Shown: one piece after another, positions 26,099 to 35,700 of the stretch
How the letters are laid out: every line of letters begins with the position of its first letter
Position numbering within the stretch: the stretch's first letter is position 1
From: an uncultured Lachnospiraceae bacterium
Lineage (GTDB): Bacteria > Bacillota > Clostridia > Lachnospirales > Lachnospiraceae
Direction: 5' to 3'
Length of the DNA: 64,000 nucleotides
Assembly: GCA_900539175.1 (NCBI GenBank)
Contig: UQAW01000009.1
Coordinates: 1-64,000 of the forward strand
Position numbers and translations under genes: made by a program
The notes under the pieces: generated by a model
What the model saw: only the letters and a program-made list of their open reading frames with translations
What the model was told of the DNA's origin: nothing
The model's database searches: none

Positions 26099-27349
26099 AT
26101 GAAGCAGACTTTGATTGAAAAAATTATTTCACATAAGGTTGGCAAGACTGTGCATAGTGGTGATATCGAATTTGTGCCAGTTGATTTGGTTATGGGCACC
26201 GATGGAACAACACCATTAGCGCTTAAGATATTTGAGGACTATCATATTAAGCGTGTTGCAATTCCGGAGAAGATAATTTTTGTCAATGATCATTTTTCTC
26301 CCCCCACTAATATTAGTACTGCAAATTTATCATTGCAGATGGAACAGTTTGCAAACAAATATGGCATACGAAATTATAAGGTAGGAAGGGGGGGGATTTG
26401 TCATGTGCTGCTACCAGAATTAAATATAATAAAACCGTACGATATTATAGTTGGTGCTGATTCTCATACATGTACATATGGCGGATTGTCAGCATTTTCT
26501 ACGGGTATTGGTTCAACTGATATGGCATGCGCTATGGCAACTGGAAAGATTTGGATGCGCATACCAGAAACAATAAAGATTATTATCACAGGCAACTTTA
26601 AGTATAATGTCGGACCCAAAGATTTAGTTTTACACATCGTTAAATTATTGGGTGTAGACGGGGCTACATATAAAATAGTAGAGTTTCATGGCGATGCATT
26701 GAAGCATTTGGACATGTCGGGGAGAATGACAATTTGCAATATGATTGTTGAATGTGGTGCCAAAGCAGGAATTATCAATGTTGATAGTGTTGCGGAAGAG
26801 TATTTTCAAGATTGTGGAATCGTGGATATTCAAGTCATGTATCCAGATGGGGGCGCTCATTATAATAAAACATATGAAATTAATATCAGCAGTTTAGAGC
26901 CACAAATTGCTTGTCCGTATACACCGGCAAATGTTGTAGATGCAAAAAAACTAATTGGGACAAAGATAAATCAGGTGGTGTTGGGTTCTTGCACAAATGG
27001 TAGAATAGAAGATTTCAGAGTGGCTCATAAGTATATTAAAAATCGAACTGTGCATGAAGATGTGAAACTAATTATTATTCCTGGATCGCAAAAGGTGCTG
27101 TATCAGATGGAGGAAGAAGGATTGTTAATTGATTTTATTAAAAGTAATGCTGTAATTGCACCTCCTTCCTGCGGTCCGTGTATGGGAGGGCATATGGGAG
27201 TATTAGGCGAAGGCGAGGTTGGATTATATACTACAAATCGTAATTTTTATGGTAGAAATGGTGCTCCGTCTTCAAAGGTGTATTTATCTAATCCTATGAT
27301 TGCCGCCTATTCGGCTGTTGAGGGAAGCATTCAGGTACCGGACTTTTAG
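26099..27349 (+). CDS. Homoaconitase/isopropylmalate isomerase large subunit (LeuC-like)
   Basis: A 416-residue aconitase-family large subunit. GADSHTCTYGGLSAFSTGIGSTDMA, GSCTNGRIEDF (cluster Cys) and PPSCGPCMGGHMGVLGEGE (two cluster Cys) show a complete [4Fe-4S] site. It would isomerise homocitrate to homoisocitrate or 2-/3-isopropylmalate-type acids with the small subunit encoded next. No leuB or homoisocitrate dehydrogenase gene is present in the cluster. Following a homocitrate-synthase-like gene, homoaconitase activity is the simplest guess. Confidence 0.85.
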   Translation: MKQTLIEKIISHKVGKTVHSGDIEFVPVDLVMGTDGTTPLALKIFEDYHIKRVAIPEKIIFVNDHFSPPTNISTANLSLQMEQFANKYGIRNYKVGRGGICHVLLPELNIIKPYDIIVGADSHTCTYGGLSAFSTGIGSTDMACAMATGKIWMRIPETIKIIITGNFKYNVGPKDLVLHIVKLLGVDGATYKIVEFHGDALKHLDMSGRMTICNMIVECGAKAGIINVDSVAEEYFQDCGIVDIQVMYPDGGAHYNKTYEINISSLEPQIACPYTPANVVDAKKLIGTKINQVVLGSCTNGRIEDFRVAHKYIKNRTVHEDVKLIIIPGSQKVLYQMEEEGLLIDFIKSNAVIAPPSCGPCMGGHMGVLGEGEVGLYTTNRNFYGRNGAPSSKVYLSNPMIAAYSAVEGSIQVPDF

Positions 27350-27358
27350 GAGACATGT

Positions 27359-27853
27359 ATGAAAATAAAAGGCAAAGTGCATATGTTTGGTGACAATATT
27401 GACACAGATGTGATAATTCCGGCTCAATATTGTATTACAACAGACAGAAATTTATTGGCACGATATTGCATGAATGATATTAGAAATAATTTTTATAATT
27501 CTGTAGACAAGGGAGATATTCTTGTGGCAGGGGAAAATTTTGGCTGTGGTTCCTCCAGGGAAGCGGCTCCCATAGCAATATTGGGCTGTGGTATTTCTTG
27601 CATTGTAGCCAAGTCATTTTCACGGATTTTTTATCGAAATGCAGTGAATTTGGGTTTATTGGTAGTAGAGAATCGTGATATACAGCAACAGGTAGTTGAT
27701 GAAGATTTGCTAACCATTGATTTTGACACAAATGTTATCTATAAAGATGGCATGGTTATAGCTCATATGGAAAAAAATAATTATCATATTATTACCGACA
27801 TTGTCGAACAAAAGGGTTTGATAAACTATTTGATTTCCAAGAAATATATTTGA
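27359..27853 (+). CDS. Homoaconitase/isopropylmalate isomerase small subunit (LeuD-like)
   Basis: A 164-residue swivel-domain subunit. It contains DNIDTDVIIPAQY and GENFGCGSSREAAPIAI, the family signatures, and the YRNAVNLGLL stretch. In archaeal-type isomerases the loop after the first motif sets chain-length specificity; here it reads CITTDRNLLARYCMND, which I cannot assign. It is ten bases downstream of the LeuC-like gene and forms the heterodimer with it. Confidence 0.85.
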   Translation: MKIKGKVHMFGDNIDTDVIIPAQYCITTDRNLLARYCMNDIRNNFYNSVDKGDILVAGENFGCGSSREAAPIAILGCGISCIVAKSFSRIFYRNAVNLGLLVVENRDIQQQVVDEDLLTIDFDTNVIYKDGMVIAHMEKNNYHIITDIVEQKGLINYLISKKYI

Positions 27854-27883
27854 CAAGATACGGCATGTGAAAGGGTAGATAGT

Positions 27884-28525
27884 ATGAAAGGAATGCTTAA
27901 TTGTAATGACGAGATATGTCAATATTGCAGTGAAAAACGGAAAAAATTGTTTCATTATGTGAAGGGAAAAAAGATTAAGCTTGTAACAATGGGACCGAAA
28001 GGGACTACTAGCAGTATGGCAGCTGAGTATTTTAAAAAATATGCTTTGAATAATATGAATGCTGCAGATGTAGAGATTATGTTGTACGATACATTTGAAA
28101 GCGCATCTATAGAATTAAAAAAAGAAAATGCCGATTTTATTCTTTTACCAAATGCATATGGTAAGATGACAAATTTTTACTGGGATATAACTTTAGAACT
28201 AATGTTTACATTTATTATTCAGACACCCGAATATGGAATTGCTACAATAGACGTTGATAAAGTAAAGTTGAAAAATCATGTTACAATAGCAACTTGTAAG
28301 GCAGTAGAACATTTGGTTAGTGGAATGTGGTCTGCACTTGGGATGAATGAAAAAGATTACACAATTGTGGAGGCATATTCCACAAAAAAATCCTTAATGC
28401 TATTAGAGGAAGGAAAGGTAGATTTTGCTTTGACCAATGATACAAGCCTTATTGGGAGTGATGCCTTTTTTATCACTGATACTATGCATACTGAAGTATT
28501 GTGGTCTGTATTTATGCAAAAATAG
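27884..28525 (+). CDS. Prephenate dehydratase-like / type 2 binding-fold protein
   Basis: A 213-residue soluble protein. It starts with a Cys pair motif (CNDEICQYC) and then MGPKGTTSSMAAEYF, which resembles the prephenate dehydratase opening LGPxGTFS. DFILLPNAYGKMTNFY and VEAYSTKKSLMLLEEGKVDFALTN fit a two-lobed periplasmic-binding-type fold without a signal peptide. The catalytic TRF motif of PheA is not evident, so a true dehydratase is doubtful. It could be a decarboxylase-like enzyme (compare BacA) or a cytoplasmic ligand-binding protein. Last gene of the tightly spaced stretch. Confidence 0.5.
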   Translation: MKGMLNCNDEICQYCSEKRKKLFHYVKGKKIKLVTMGPKGTTSSMAAEYFKKYALNNMNAADVEIMLYDTFESASIELKKENADFILLPNAYGKMTNFYWDITLELMFTFIIQTPEYGIATIDVDKVKLKNHVTIATCKAVEHLVSGMWSALGMNEKDYTIVEAYSTKKSLMLLEEGKVDFALTNDTSLIGSDAFFITDTMHTEVLWSVFMQK

Positions 28526-28679
28526 GTAGAAACAGGAAACTAAAATTTTGTTTATATACTTGATTTGTAAATATCAAGAGAAACGGTATAGTTTTAAAAT
28601 GGTTTTGTGTGAAACATCAAAACATAAAGAACAGTGAACTTGTAACAATTAATAAATATATATGAGGATGATATTTTTA

Positions 28680-29333
28680 ATGGAGGGTGGAAGAGTCATA
28701 AGGAATAAGAAAACTTTTATTTCAAACATCATTTTTTGGGGTTCCATATGGGGAATTATGGAGGCAACATTAGGTTATTTACTCCATTGGCTGCCTCAAC
28801 TTATTTCGGGAAATATTATGTTTCCTATTGGGGCGGCTATTCTATTGCTTGCATATAAAGTAAATAGCAGCCGTCTGACAGTTATGGGAGTAGGTTTAGT
28901 CGCAACATTAATTAAAGCAATAAATTTATGCATGCCCAATATTTCTATGTTCAAAGTTTTAAATCCGATGATTTCAATGCTTATTCAGACGCTTCTTTTT
29001 GTCATAATCGTACCTTTGATAATAGATAAAAGATCATATTATAGAAGTTTTTTTGTTATATTTGCGAGTATTTTATGGCGAGGTGCATATGTACTTATCA
29101 TGGCAATTCAGTATTTAGATAGTGGTTATATACAAACATATTTAAATACATATGAGAAGGCGTTAAAGTTTATTGTGATAAATGGAATGCTGAGTGGAAT
29201 TTTTGCCAGCGCACTTATAGCTATTGTAAGCTATGTAAGCAAACGCATTTCAAGCAGTTATAATTATAAAATTAGTCCTTTGTTTTCTACAGCAGTTATG
29301 GCGCTCGCAGCAGTTCTTACTGTTATCAGTTGA
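28680..29333 (+). CDS. Integral membrane protein, unknown family
   Basis: A protein of about 217 residues with six or so hydrophobic segments, for example FISNIIFWGSIWGIMEATLGYL, LISGNIMFPIGAAILLLAYKV and SPLFSTAVMALAAVLTVIS. The size and helix pattern recall ECF-transporter S-components or small uptake proteins, but no diagnostic motif is visible. The start is uncertain: ATG at 28662, 28668 and 28680 are in frame, and a GAGG lies before the last. It stands between the metabolic genes and the molybdenum-cofactor genes, so import of a metal, cofactor or intermediate is conceivable. Confidence 0.55.
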   Translation: MEGGRVIRNKKTFISNIIFWGSIWGIMEATLGYLLHWLPQLISGNIMFPIGAAILLLAYKVNSSRLTVMGVGLVATLIKAINLCMPNISMFKVLNPMISMLIQTLLFVIIVPLIIDKRSYYRSFFVIFASILWRGAYVLIMAIQYLDSGYIQTYLNTYEKALKFIVINGMLSGIFASALIAIVSYVSKRISSSYNYKISPLFSTAVMALAAVLTVIS

Positions 29334-29424
29334 TTAGTTTAGAGGAAAAATCAGCAGAATTAGTCTTTGCAAGAAATGATTTCATTGCCAATAGTTTGAA
29401 ATAGAAAAGGATAGGTGAAGTCAT

Positions 29425-30018
29425 GTGATAAAAATTAAAAGTGCAATTATCTTATGTGGTGGTAAAAGTACAAGGATGGGATTCGATAAACAAAAAATAA
29501 GAATAAATGATCAGCTAATTGTCCTACATATAGCAAATCAGCTTGCACTTCTGGTTGACGAGATTATTATTGTCACAAACAATCCGGAACTATACTATGG
29601 TTCAGGTTACAAAGTTGTGGAGGATGTCATAAAAGATTGTGGACCCATGGCCGGAGTTTATTCTGGATTACTTAATTCTATCAACGAATATTCTTATGTT
29701 GTGGCAGGGGATATGCCGTTTGTTAATCACGAATATATGAAGTACCTTGATAAAATGATTTATATTCTGAAAGAAAACCCGGATACTTTGGCAATAAAGA
29801 GAGAAAGAAGAATTGAGCCCTTCCATGCAGTATATTCAAAAAAGCTGTGTCCAATACTATATGAACACTTAGTGAGCGGAAATCATAAATTATCCAGGCT
29901 CATTGCAAGTGTTAATACAAGATATGTGGATGAAAAGGAAGTTTCGAGATATGACTTGGAAGGTAAGATGTTTACGAACCTAAATACATTAAGTGATATC
30001 AGATGTCATAATCTATGA
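29425..30018 (+). CDS. Molybdenum cofactor guanylyltransferase MobA
   Basis: A 197-residue nucleotidyltransferase. AIILCGGKSTRMGFDKQ is the NTP-binding signature, followed by VEDVIKDCGPMAGVYSGL and VAGDMPFVNHEYM, where Asp binds Mg2+. MobA joins GMP to Mo-molybdopterin, giving the guanine dinucleotide cofactor used by DMSO-reductase-family enzymes. One such enzyme is encoded downstream at 32756. The start is GTG at 29425 with AGGTGA upstream. MobB follows. Confidence 0.85.
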   Translation: MIKIKSAIILCGGKSTRMGFDKQKIRINDQLIVLHIANQLALLVDEIIIVTNNPELYYGSGYKVVEDVIKDCGPMAGVYSGLLNSINEYSYVVAGDMPFVNHEYMKYLDKMIYILKENPDTLAIKRERRIEPFHAVYSKKLCPILYEHLVSGNHKLSRLIASVNTRYVDEKEVSRYDLEGKMFTNLNTLSDIRCHNL

Positions 30019-30030
30019 AGGAGACAGGAT

Positions 30031-30531
30031 ATGAATATTATTTCTGTTGTGGGATACTCAAACTCAGGAAAAACTACGCTTATTGAATTTCTAATCCATG
30101 CATTGAAGAGCAGAGGTCATCGTGTAGGAACAATAAAGAAAATTCATTGTGAAAACTACGAAATTGACAAGGAGGGGAAGGACACCTATAGACATAAAGT
30201 AGCTGGAGCTGACATTGTAACAGGTTATAGTCCGAATTCAACAGACATTATGATTCAGAATCAAATTGACTTATGTAAACTTATAGAAATATATGATGTT
30301 GATTATTTATTGTTAGAAGGTCCGTTTGAACTTAATTTCCCAAGAATAGTTACTGCAGCGGCGTGTAAAGATATAGAACCGTTCCTGAATAATGAAATTT
30401 TATTTATATCAGGTGTAATATCTGAAAGTATGGATCATTACAAGAATTATAGAATTCTAAATCCTATTCGGGATATTAAGCAAATGATTGAGGTGATTGA
30501 GAGCATGCAAAGTGATCATATGACGGTATAA
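30031..30531 (+). CDS. Molybdopterin-guanine dinucleotide accessory protein MobB
   Basis: A 166-residue P-loop GTPase. VVGYSNSGKTTLIEFLIHALKSRGHRVGTIKK covers the Walker A motif and the typical MobB strand. DYLLLEGPFELNFPRIV is the Walker B region, with EGP where many homologues have EGF. It assists MobA in cofactor maturation. Twelve bases separate it from MobA, with GGAGA before its ATG. Together with the molybdopterin enzyme this makes the cluster self-sufficient for the last cofactor step only; moa/moe genes are not here. Confidence 0.85.
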   Translation: MNIISVVGYSNSGKTTLIEFLIHALKSRGHRVGTIKKIHCENYEIDKEGKDTYRHKVAGADIVTGYSPNSTDIMIQNQIDLCKLIEIYDVDYLLLEGPFELNFPRIVTAAACKDIEPFLNNEILFISGVISESMDHYKNYRILNPIRDIKQMIEVIESMQSDHMTV

Positions 30532-30576
30532 TGTTACAGTATTTGAATATATTATTTCAGCGAGCTAAAGAAGACT

Positions 30577-31266
30577 ATGATTATTGATCCGGATGGCATT
30601 AAAGAAGTATGTTATGTAAAAGAATTTATATCTAAGAGAAATAATGTTTCCTTGTATGAACTTACTGATAAAGAGAAAAAAAAGCAACATGTTGTCATCA
30701 AGAAATTTGAAAATGAAGATGCATATAAAAATGAATTAAGTATATATCAGCGCTTAAGTGGTCATTATGATGAAGCTGAACTATTGCTTAATTTTCCGAA
30801 ATTATTAGGCTATGATGATAGTAAGTTATTGTTGGCTTTAAGTTATATAAAGGGAGATAATGTTCTGGAATTACTTGAATATTATGAACGTATAAATTTT
30901 ATTGAGCAGTCTAGTCAGATATTAATTGAGGTGCTTGAATGGTTAAATCAATTTTATACTGCTATTGGAATAACTGGGGATGAAGTATTTGGAGATGTAA
31001 ATTTGCGTAATTTCATAATTACAGATGATGGAGTGTTTGGGGTGGATTTTGAAAACGTTAAGTCAGGAGAGAGAAAGTCAGAGATAATGGAAGTTCTTGC
31101 TTTTTATATGCTTTATGACCCTATAAAGAGTGATGTCAAAAAATCAGTAGTGGGTTTAGTGCGAAAAAAATATTTAGAGCACAAAATGCAAAACCAGGAC
31201 ATTGGGAAATTCTCAACTTTATTGGGAGAGGAAATAAAACGAATTCAGATGAGACGCAATTGTTGA
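30577..31266 (+). CDS. Kinase-like phosphotransferase (APH/choline-kinase fold)
   Basis: A 229-residue protein with an ATP-binding Lys region (KKQHVVIKKFENEDAYKNELSIYQRL) and the catalytic pair GDVNLRNFIITDDG...GVDFENV, matching the HxDxxxxN / DFG-like loops of aminoglycoside, choline and Bud32-type kinases. The His of the catalytic loop is replaced (GDVNLRN). It probably phosphorylates a small molecule and might modify the cluster's product or precursor. The ribosome binding site is weak. The substrate cannot be assigned. Confidence 0.6.
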   Translation: MIIDPDGIKEVCYVKEFISKRNNVSLYELTDKEKKKQHVVIKKFENEDAYKNELSIYQRLSGHYDEAELLLNFPKLLGYDDSKLLLALSYIKGDNVLELLEYYERINFIEQSSQILIEVLEWLNQFYTAIGITGDEVFGDVNLRNFIITDDGVFGVDFENVKSGERKSEIMEVLAFYMLYDPIKSDVKKSVVGLVRKKYLEHKMQNQDIGKFSTLLGEEIKRIQMRRNC

Positions 31267-31713
31267 ATTATATATAAGTATAGAAAGTCATCTGTTATCA
31301 TCTAATATCGTAAAATCGCTCAATTTGCGGGCCTTGGGATTAATCAAACATTGTATAGGAGATTTATCATTAACTTTTCGAGTAAAAGCGTCAAAAAAAT
31401 ACATATTTCGACAAAAAACGACATTGCTTAAAATTCATAGGTATTTATAATTAAAATTAAGAGCTATAGATGGGTGTTGATTGTAAAATTTGTGAATTGA
31501 AAAGGAAAATTATGGGAGAGGAGAATGCAATTCGACAATAAAACCCCCTTTTGAGACCTGCTTATAGTTGGAAAATGCCTAAATGGGCTTCCGAATATTG
31601 CATATTAGAAAAGTTGACAATTGTTAAATGATTTTTTGCAGATGGGTGGATGAGCTCATTTTTCATAATAACAATTGCAAAATTATAATCACAGAAAAGG
31701 AGAAAGCATTGTA
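31267..31713. other. Gene-free spacer before the transporter/oxidoreductase genes
   Basis: No credible gene in about 400 bases. TTGACA (31614-31619) lies in TTGACAATTGTTAA (31614-31627), a 14-mer that is palindromic at 12 of 14 positions, so a promoter overlapped by an operator is possible. CATAAT (31664-31669) could be a -10, but its spacing does not fit that -35. CGACA is repeated across AAAAA near 31410. This is the largest gap inside the AT-rich block and probably divides it into two transcription units. Confidence 0.4.
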
Positions 31714-32604
31714 ATGGAAAGAAAAATTAACATGAAACGAGGAATGGTATTATTATTGTGTTCTGCTGTCATAAGCAGTGTATTTATTGGGTGTGGGAAA
31801 AAACAACAGGACAGTGTTCTTGACAAGGTAAACAAAGAAGGGGTTATACATGTGGGTACTGCAAATAATAATCCGCCGATGAACTATATAGATGAGGACG
31901 GAAATTGGACTGGCTTTGATGTAGATCTTTCGAATGCCATTGCAGATGCGTTAGGAGTAAAAATTGATAGAGTTGTTGTAAATAACAAGACAAGAATATC
32001 ATACTTAGCTAATGGTACTGTTGACATGGTTGTCTCCAATCTGAGCCATACCAGAAGTCGCGATGAACAAATTGATTTTGCTGAACCAGCTTATTTATGG
32101 ACGGGAAAGATTGCATATGCGAAAAAAGGAATGTTCAATAGTCTTACGGATTTAGCGGGTAAAAAGATTGCAGTTGATCAAGGGTCAAATGCATATATCG
32201 CTATTCAGCAAGCTATTGAAGAGGTAAATGGTGAAGAACCAGATATTCAAAGTTTTCAATCAAATGCCGAATGTTTCCTTGCACTAAAACAGGGAAAGGT
32301 GGATGCTTTTACTCAGGACAGTGTTATTATTGCGGGGGTTGCAGGTAAAGAGGGTGTTGAGTATGAAGCAATTAGTGGTATTTATAGTCCCGGATTATAT
32401 AGTATAGGAGTCCCGTTGAATGATAGTAAATGGCGTGATAAGGTGAGCTTTGTCTTACAGGATTTAATGCGTGATGGTACTTATGATAAGATTTATGAGA
32501 AATGGTTTGGTAAAGATGGAATGTATCCATTAGAACCTTCTGCTAAACCTGTTCTATCTGAAAATGCTTTTGGTGAAAACCAGCTTTATGTTTGGCCGGA
32601 TTAA
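31714..32604 (+). CDS. Amino-acid ABC transporter substrate-binding lipoprotein
   Basis: A 296-residue family-3 binding protein. The lipobox FIGC puts the modified Cys at residue 27. The mature part has VIHVGTANNNPPMNYIDEDGNWTGFDVDLSNAIADALGV, TVDMVVSNLSHTRSRDEQIDFAEPAY and a Lys-rich second lobe, the classical layout for polar amino acids. It delivers ligand to the permeases at 37500 and 38231. I chose ATG 31714 (AAGGAG 11 bases upstream). It is paralogous to the C-terminal half of the ATPase at 35970. Ligand not predictable beyond an amino-acid-like compound. Confidence 0.88.
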   Translation: MERKINMKRGMVLLLCSAVISSVFIGCGKKQQDSVLDKVNKEGVIHVGTANNNPPMNYIDEDGNWTGFDVDLSNAIADALGVKIDRVVVNNKTRISYLANGTVDMVVSNLSHTRSRDEQIDFAEPAYLWTGKIAYAKKGMFNSLTDLAGKKIAVDQGSNAYIAIQQAIEEVNGEEPDIQSFQSNAECFLALKQGKVDAFTQDSVIIAGVAGKEGVEYEAISGIYSPGLYSIGVPLNDSKWRDKVSFVLQDLMRDGTYDKIYEKWFGKDGMYPLEPSAKPVLSENAFGENQLYVWPD

Positions 32605-32712
32605 GATATAGATATCGGGAAGAGCTATTGATTTCTTGGTACGCAAAAACAGAAGTACATAGGTAGAACTTTTGAAGAGATATTTTTGAAATAGTGTCTA
32701 TTCTAAGATTAA

Positions 32713-32718
32713 TATAAT
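32713..32718 (+). promoter_or_regulatory. Candidate -10 box for the oxidoreductase gene
   Basis: A perfect TATAAT lies 37 bases before the chosen start codon. The nearest -35-like hexamer, TTGAAA (32686-32691), is 21 bases away, which is too far for a factor-independent promoter. An activator-dependent promoter is possible. Confidence 0.3.
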
Positions 32719-32755
32719 ATGATGATTGGATAGAATTGAGGGCATTAGTACGGGT

Positions 32756-35700
32756 ATGAAAAACGTTGCTGTTAAATACGGAATGATAATTGATCTTGAT
32801 AAATGTATAGGGTGTTATGCATGTCAGGTGAGTTGTCAAAAAGAACATAATCTGTCACTTAAGGCAGAACGCATGAAATTACATGTACAGGAAATTGGCG
32901 CTTATCCGAATTTAAAACGGATTTTCATCCCGGAATTATGCAATCACTGTGAAAATCCAATCTGTACAGAGGTATGTAGTAAAAATGCACTTTATCTCAC
33001 GGAAGAGGGGATTGTTAAGTACGATAAGAAGAAGTGTATTCAATGTTTTGCTTGTCTAAAAGCATGTAAGGCCGGTGCTATTGGATATCAGGATGAATTC
33101 GACTTATTGAATAAGTGTGATTTTTGTTTTGAACGGTTACGTCAGGGATTACAGCCTGCATGTGTTCAAAATTGCATGGGGAAAGCATTGCACTTTGGAA
33201 TATTGAATAATGAAGAAAGCAAAGTTATGCAAATTCTGAAAGAAAATCGAAATTATTTGTATGTGCAAAAGAGGTTAATTTCAAACTTACCGAAAGTTAT
33301 TTACATACAGCGGGGTGAAAATCTTTGTGACTCATTAACAAAGTTAGATTTATCTTCATATAATTTTCAATTCAATAGTTCAGAGTTCGTACAGATCGAA
33401 CAAACTTCAAAGCAAAAATATATTAATACAGTAGATCTTATGTGTCCGGCTGAATGTAGTATAAGTGTATTGGTTGAAGATGGAAAAGCAAAGAAAATTT
33501 GCGGAAATCCTAGGTCGTTTAATAATCAAGGAACAATCTGTGCAAAAGGATTAGCAGGATTAGAGCTTGTTTATTCTCCGCAACGTATCAAAACACCACT
33601 TGTAAGGGTAGGTGAACGCGGAAGTGGAAAATGGAAGGAAGTTTCATGGGAGTTTGCATTATCTAAAATAGCCAAAAAACTTCTTGATATTAAAAAGAGA
33701 TACGGTGCAGAATCGGTTATTCTTGATTGTGGAGATTTGACGGATTCAGAACCTTATATGATGCTGTTTCATGCGTTTGGAACACCAAATACATACACAC
33801 ATAGTGCAATATGCGATACAAATCGTAGATGGGGATCAAAGTTATTAATGGGGGATGAAAGACCTCTGCCGGACATGCAACGTCCCCTTTTATTAAGAGA
33901 TCCCAATAATATCATGTATAAACGGTGGAAACATGATATAAAACTCCTGATCAGTGTTGGGGCAAATCCATTAGTTGCCACACGGTTTAATTATATGTCT
34001 CGTGGTATTCCAGAGGCTCAGGTGACGAATCAAATGTATTATGTGGTTGTAGATCCTGCATTTACTAACTCAGCAGCAAAGGCCAATCTGTGGTTGCCAA
34101 TTACACCAGGTACAGATGCAGAATTATTGGCTTGTATACTTTGTTTTATTCTTGTGCATGATAATCCGGAGAGTAAAACCTTTTCTTATATAGATTATCT
34201 TTTTATAAAAAATTATACAGAAGGTTGGGAAAAATTTAAACAGGATTTTCTCAACCAGAGTAGATTGCAGGATAAAACAAACGGATTTCTATATTTTTCG
34301 CCAGAGTGGGGAGAAGAAAAAACAGGTATAGAGCAAAGTAAGATTACATATTTGGCACATTTAATGGGTATAACTAAACCAGCAGCGATAGAGATAGGGA
34401 TGCACGGAGTAGCCCATCATCTGGCGGGGGATATAACTTCCGTTTTAGCAAATGTAATATGTGCAATTACTGGAAATATTGATGTGCCAGGTGGGCTGGT
34501 TTTTACCGGGGCAGTAAAACCTATTCTTAATTTGTTAAGTAGAACAATAAATAGTGCTCCTATAATTTCAAGAACAATAAATGGTAAGAAGAAATATGGT
34601 GATTATCGGGAACTTCACAAGGATTTATATGGTGACTTTCCGGATGCTTGGAAAGGCACCATAAGTACAATTCCGAGTAATATACATAATGATATTATTT
34701 TAAAAAGGGGAGCTTTTGAGGGATATACTTATCCCATAAAGGCCTTTATTAACCGTACAGGAAATCCCGTATATACTGGAGGCAATACGGAAGAATGGAT
34801 AAATGTTTTTAAGGCTGATAGAGATGGCGAACAGTTGTTGGAGCTTATTGTACACATTGATACTCATATCAACGAAACTGGTGAATTTGCCGACTTTATC
34901 TTACCTGAGTGTAGCTACCTGGAAAAGATGGGGTTAAGTGATCAGTATACCATTAATCCTGAAATATCATTAAGAGAACGTGTGATTATGCCTCAATATG
35001 AGTCAAAATCACCATTTTGGATTATGCAGAATTTGACTGCGGCCTTAATAACGGCTGGAGATGAAGACATTGATCAAAGTAAGTTTAATTGTTATCAATC
35101 GGAAGAAGACCTGTTAAATACACAGCTTCGTAGTTGTCCGGGATTAAGAAATATAGGACAGCCAATTCCTTACTCCCAATATCCTGAAGGAGCTTTAATT
35201 GAAGGAATACCAGAAAATCCTAATGTTTATTTTGAAGGAGAACTTATACATAAAGGTGAACCACTAACTGTAGAATGGTTAAGAAAAAATAATGGGGTTG
35301 CAACCTGGCCAGTTGGCTATTATCGATATCGATTGTGTAAAGAGAGTAAACCATCGCGGTATTTGCCGATGACGAATTCGGGAAAATTTGAGTTTGATTT
35401 TCGTTATGTGATGGAATTAAGTGAAAAGGTTGATTATCATGAAAGAGCAGCTTTTATATGGAAAGAAAACAACAGTCAATTTACTGAGCGTTTAAAAAAA
35501 CAATATCCATTTTATTTAATTACGGGCAGGACACACCAGACAGGAACAATGACGCAGTTTTGCAGTTCTCTTTCAAAACTTGAAACAGAAGCAAATAGAA
35601 AACTAAATGATGCACATTCAACCGCTGAATGTGAAAAAAATACAATTGCGATTCCAGTTTTTTTACTTAATGTAGAAGATGCAAAAGAGCTGGGAATATG

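Noticed and set aside
24598..27853. Ordinary leucine biosynthesis operon
   Set aside because: The synthase lacks the LeuA regulatory domain, leuB is missing, and the genes are embedded in the nitrogenase-like cluster. It cannot be fully excluded without the rest of the genome.
17949..27853. Coenzyme B-like pathway (homocitrate synthase, homoaconitase, sulfur transfer)
   Set aside because: Considered because of the AksA/AksDE-like set and the PP-loop protein, but no homoisocitrate dehydrogenase or threonine-phosphate ligase is present.
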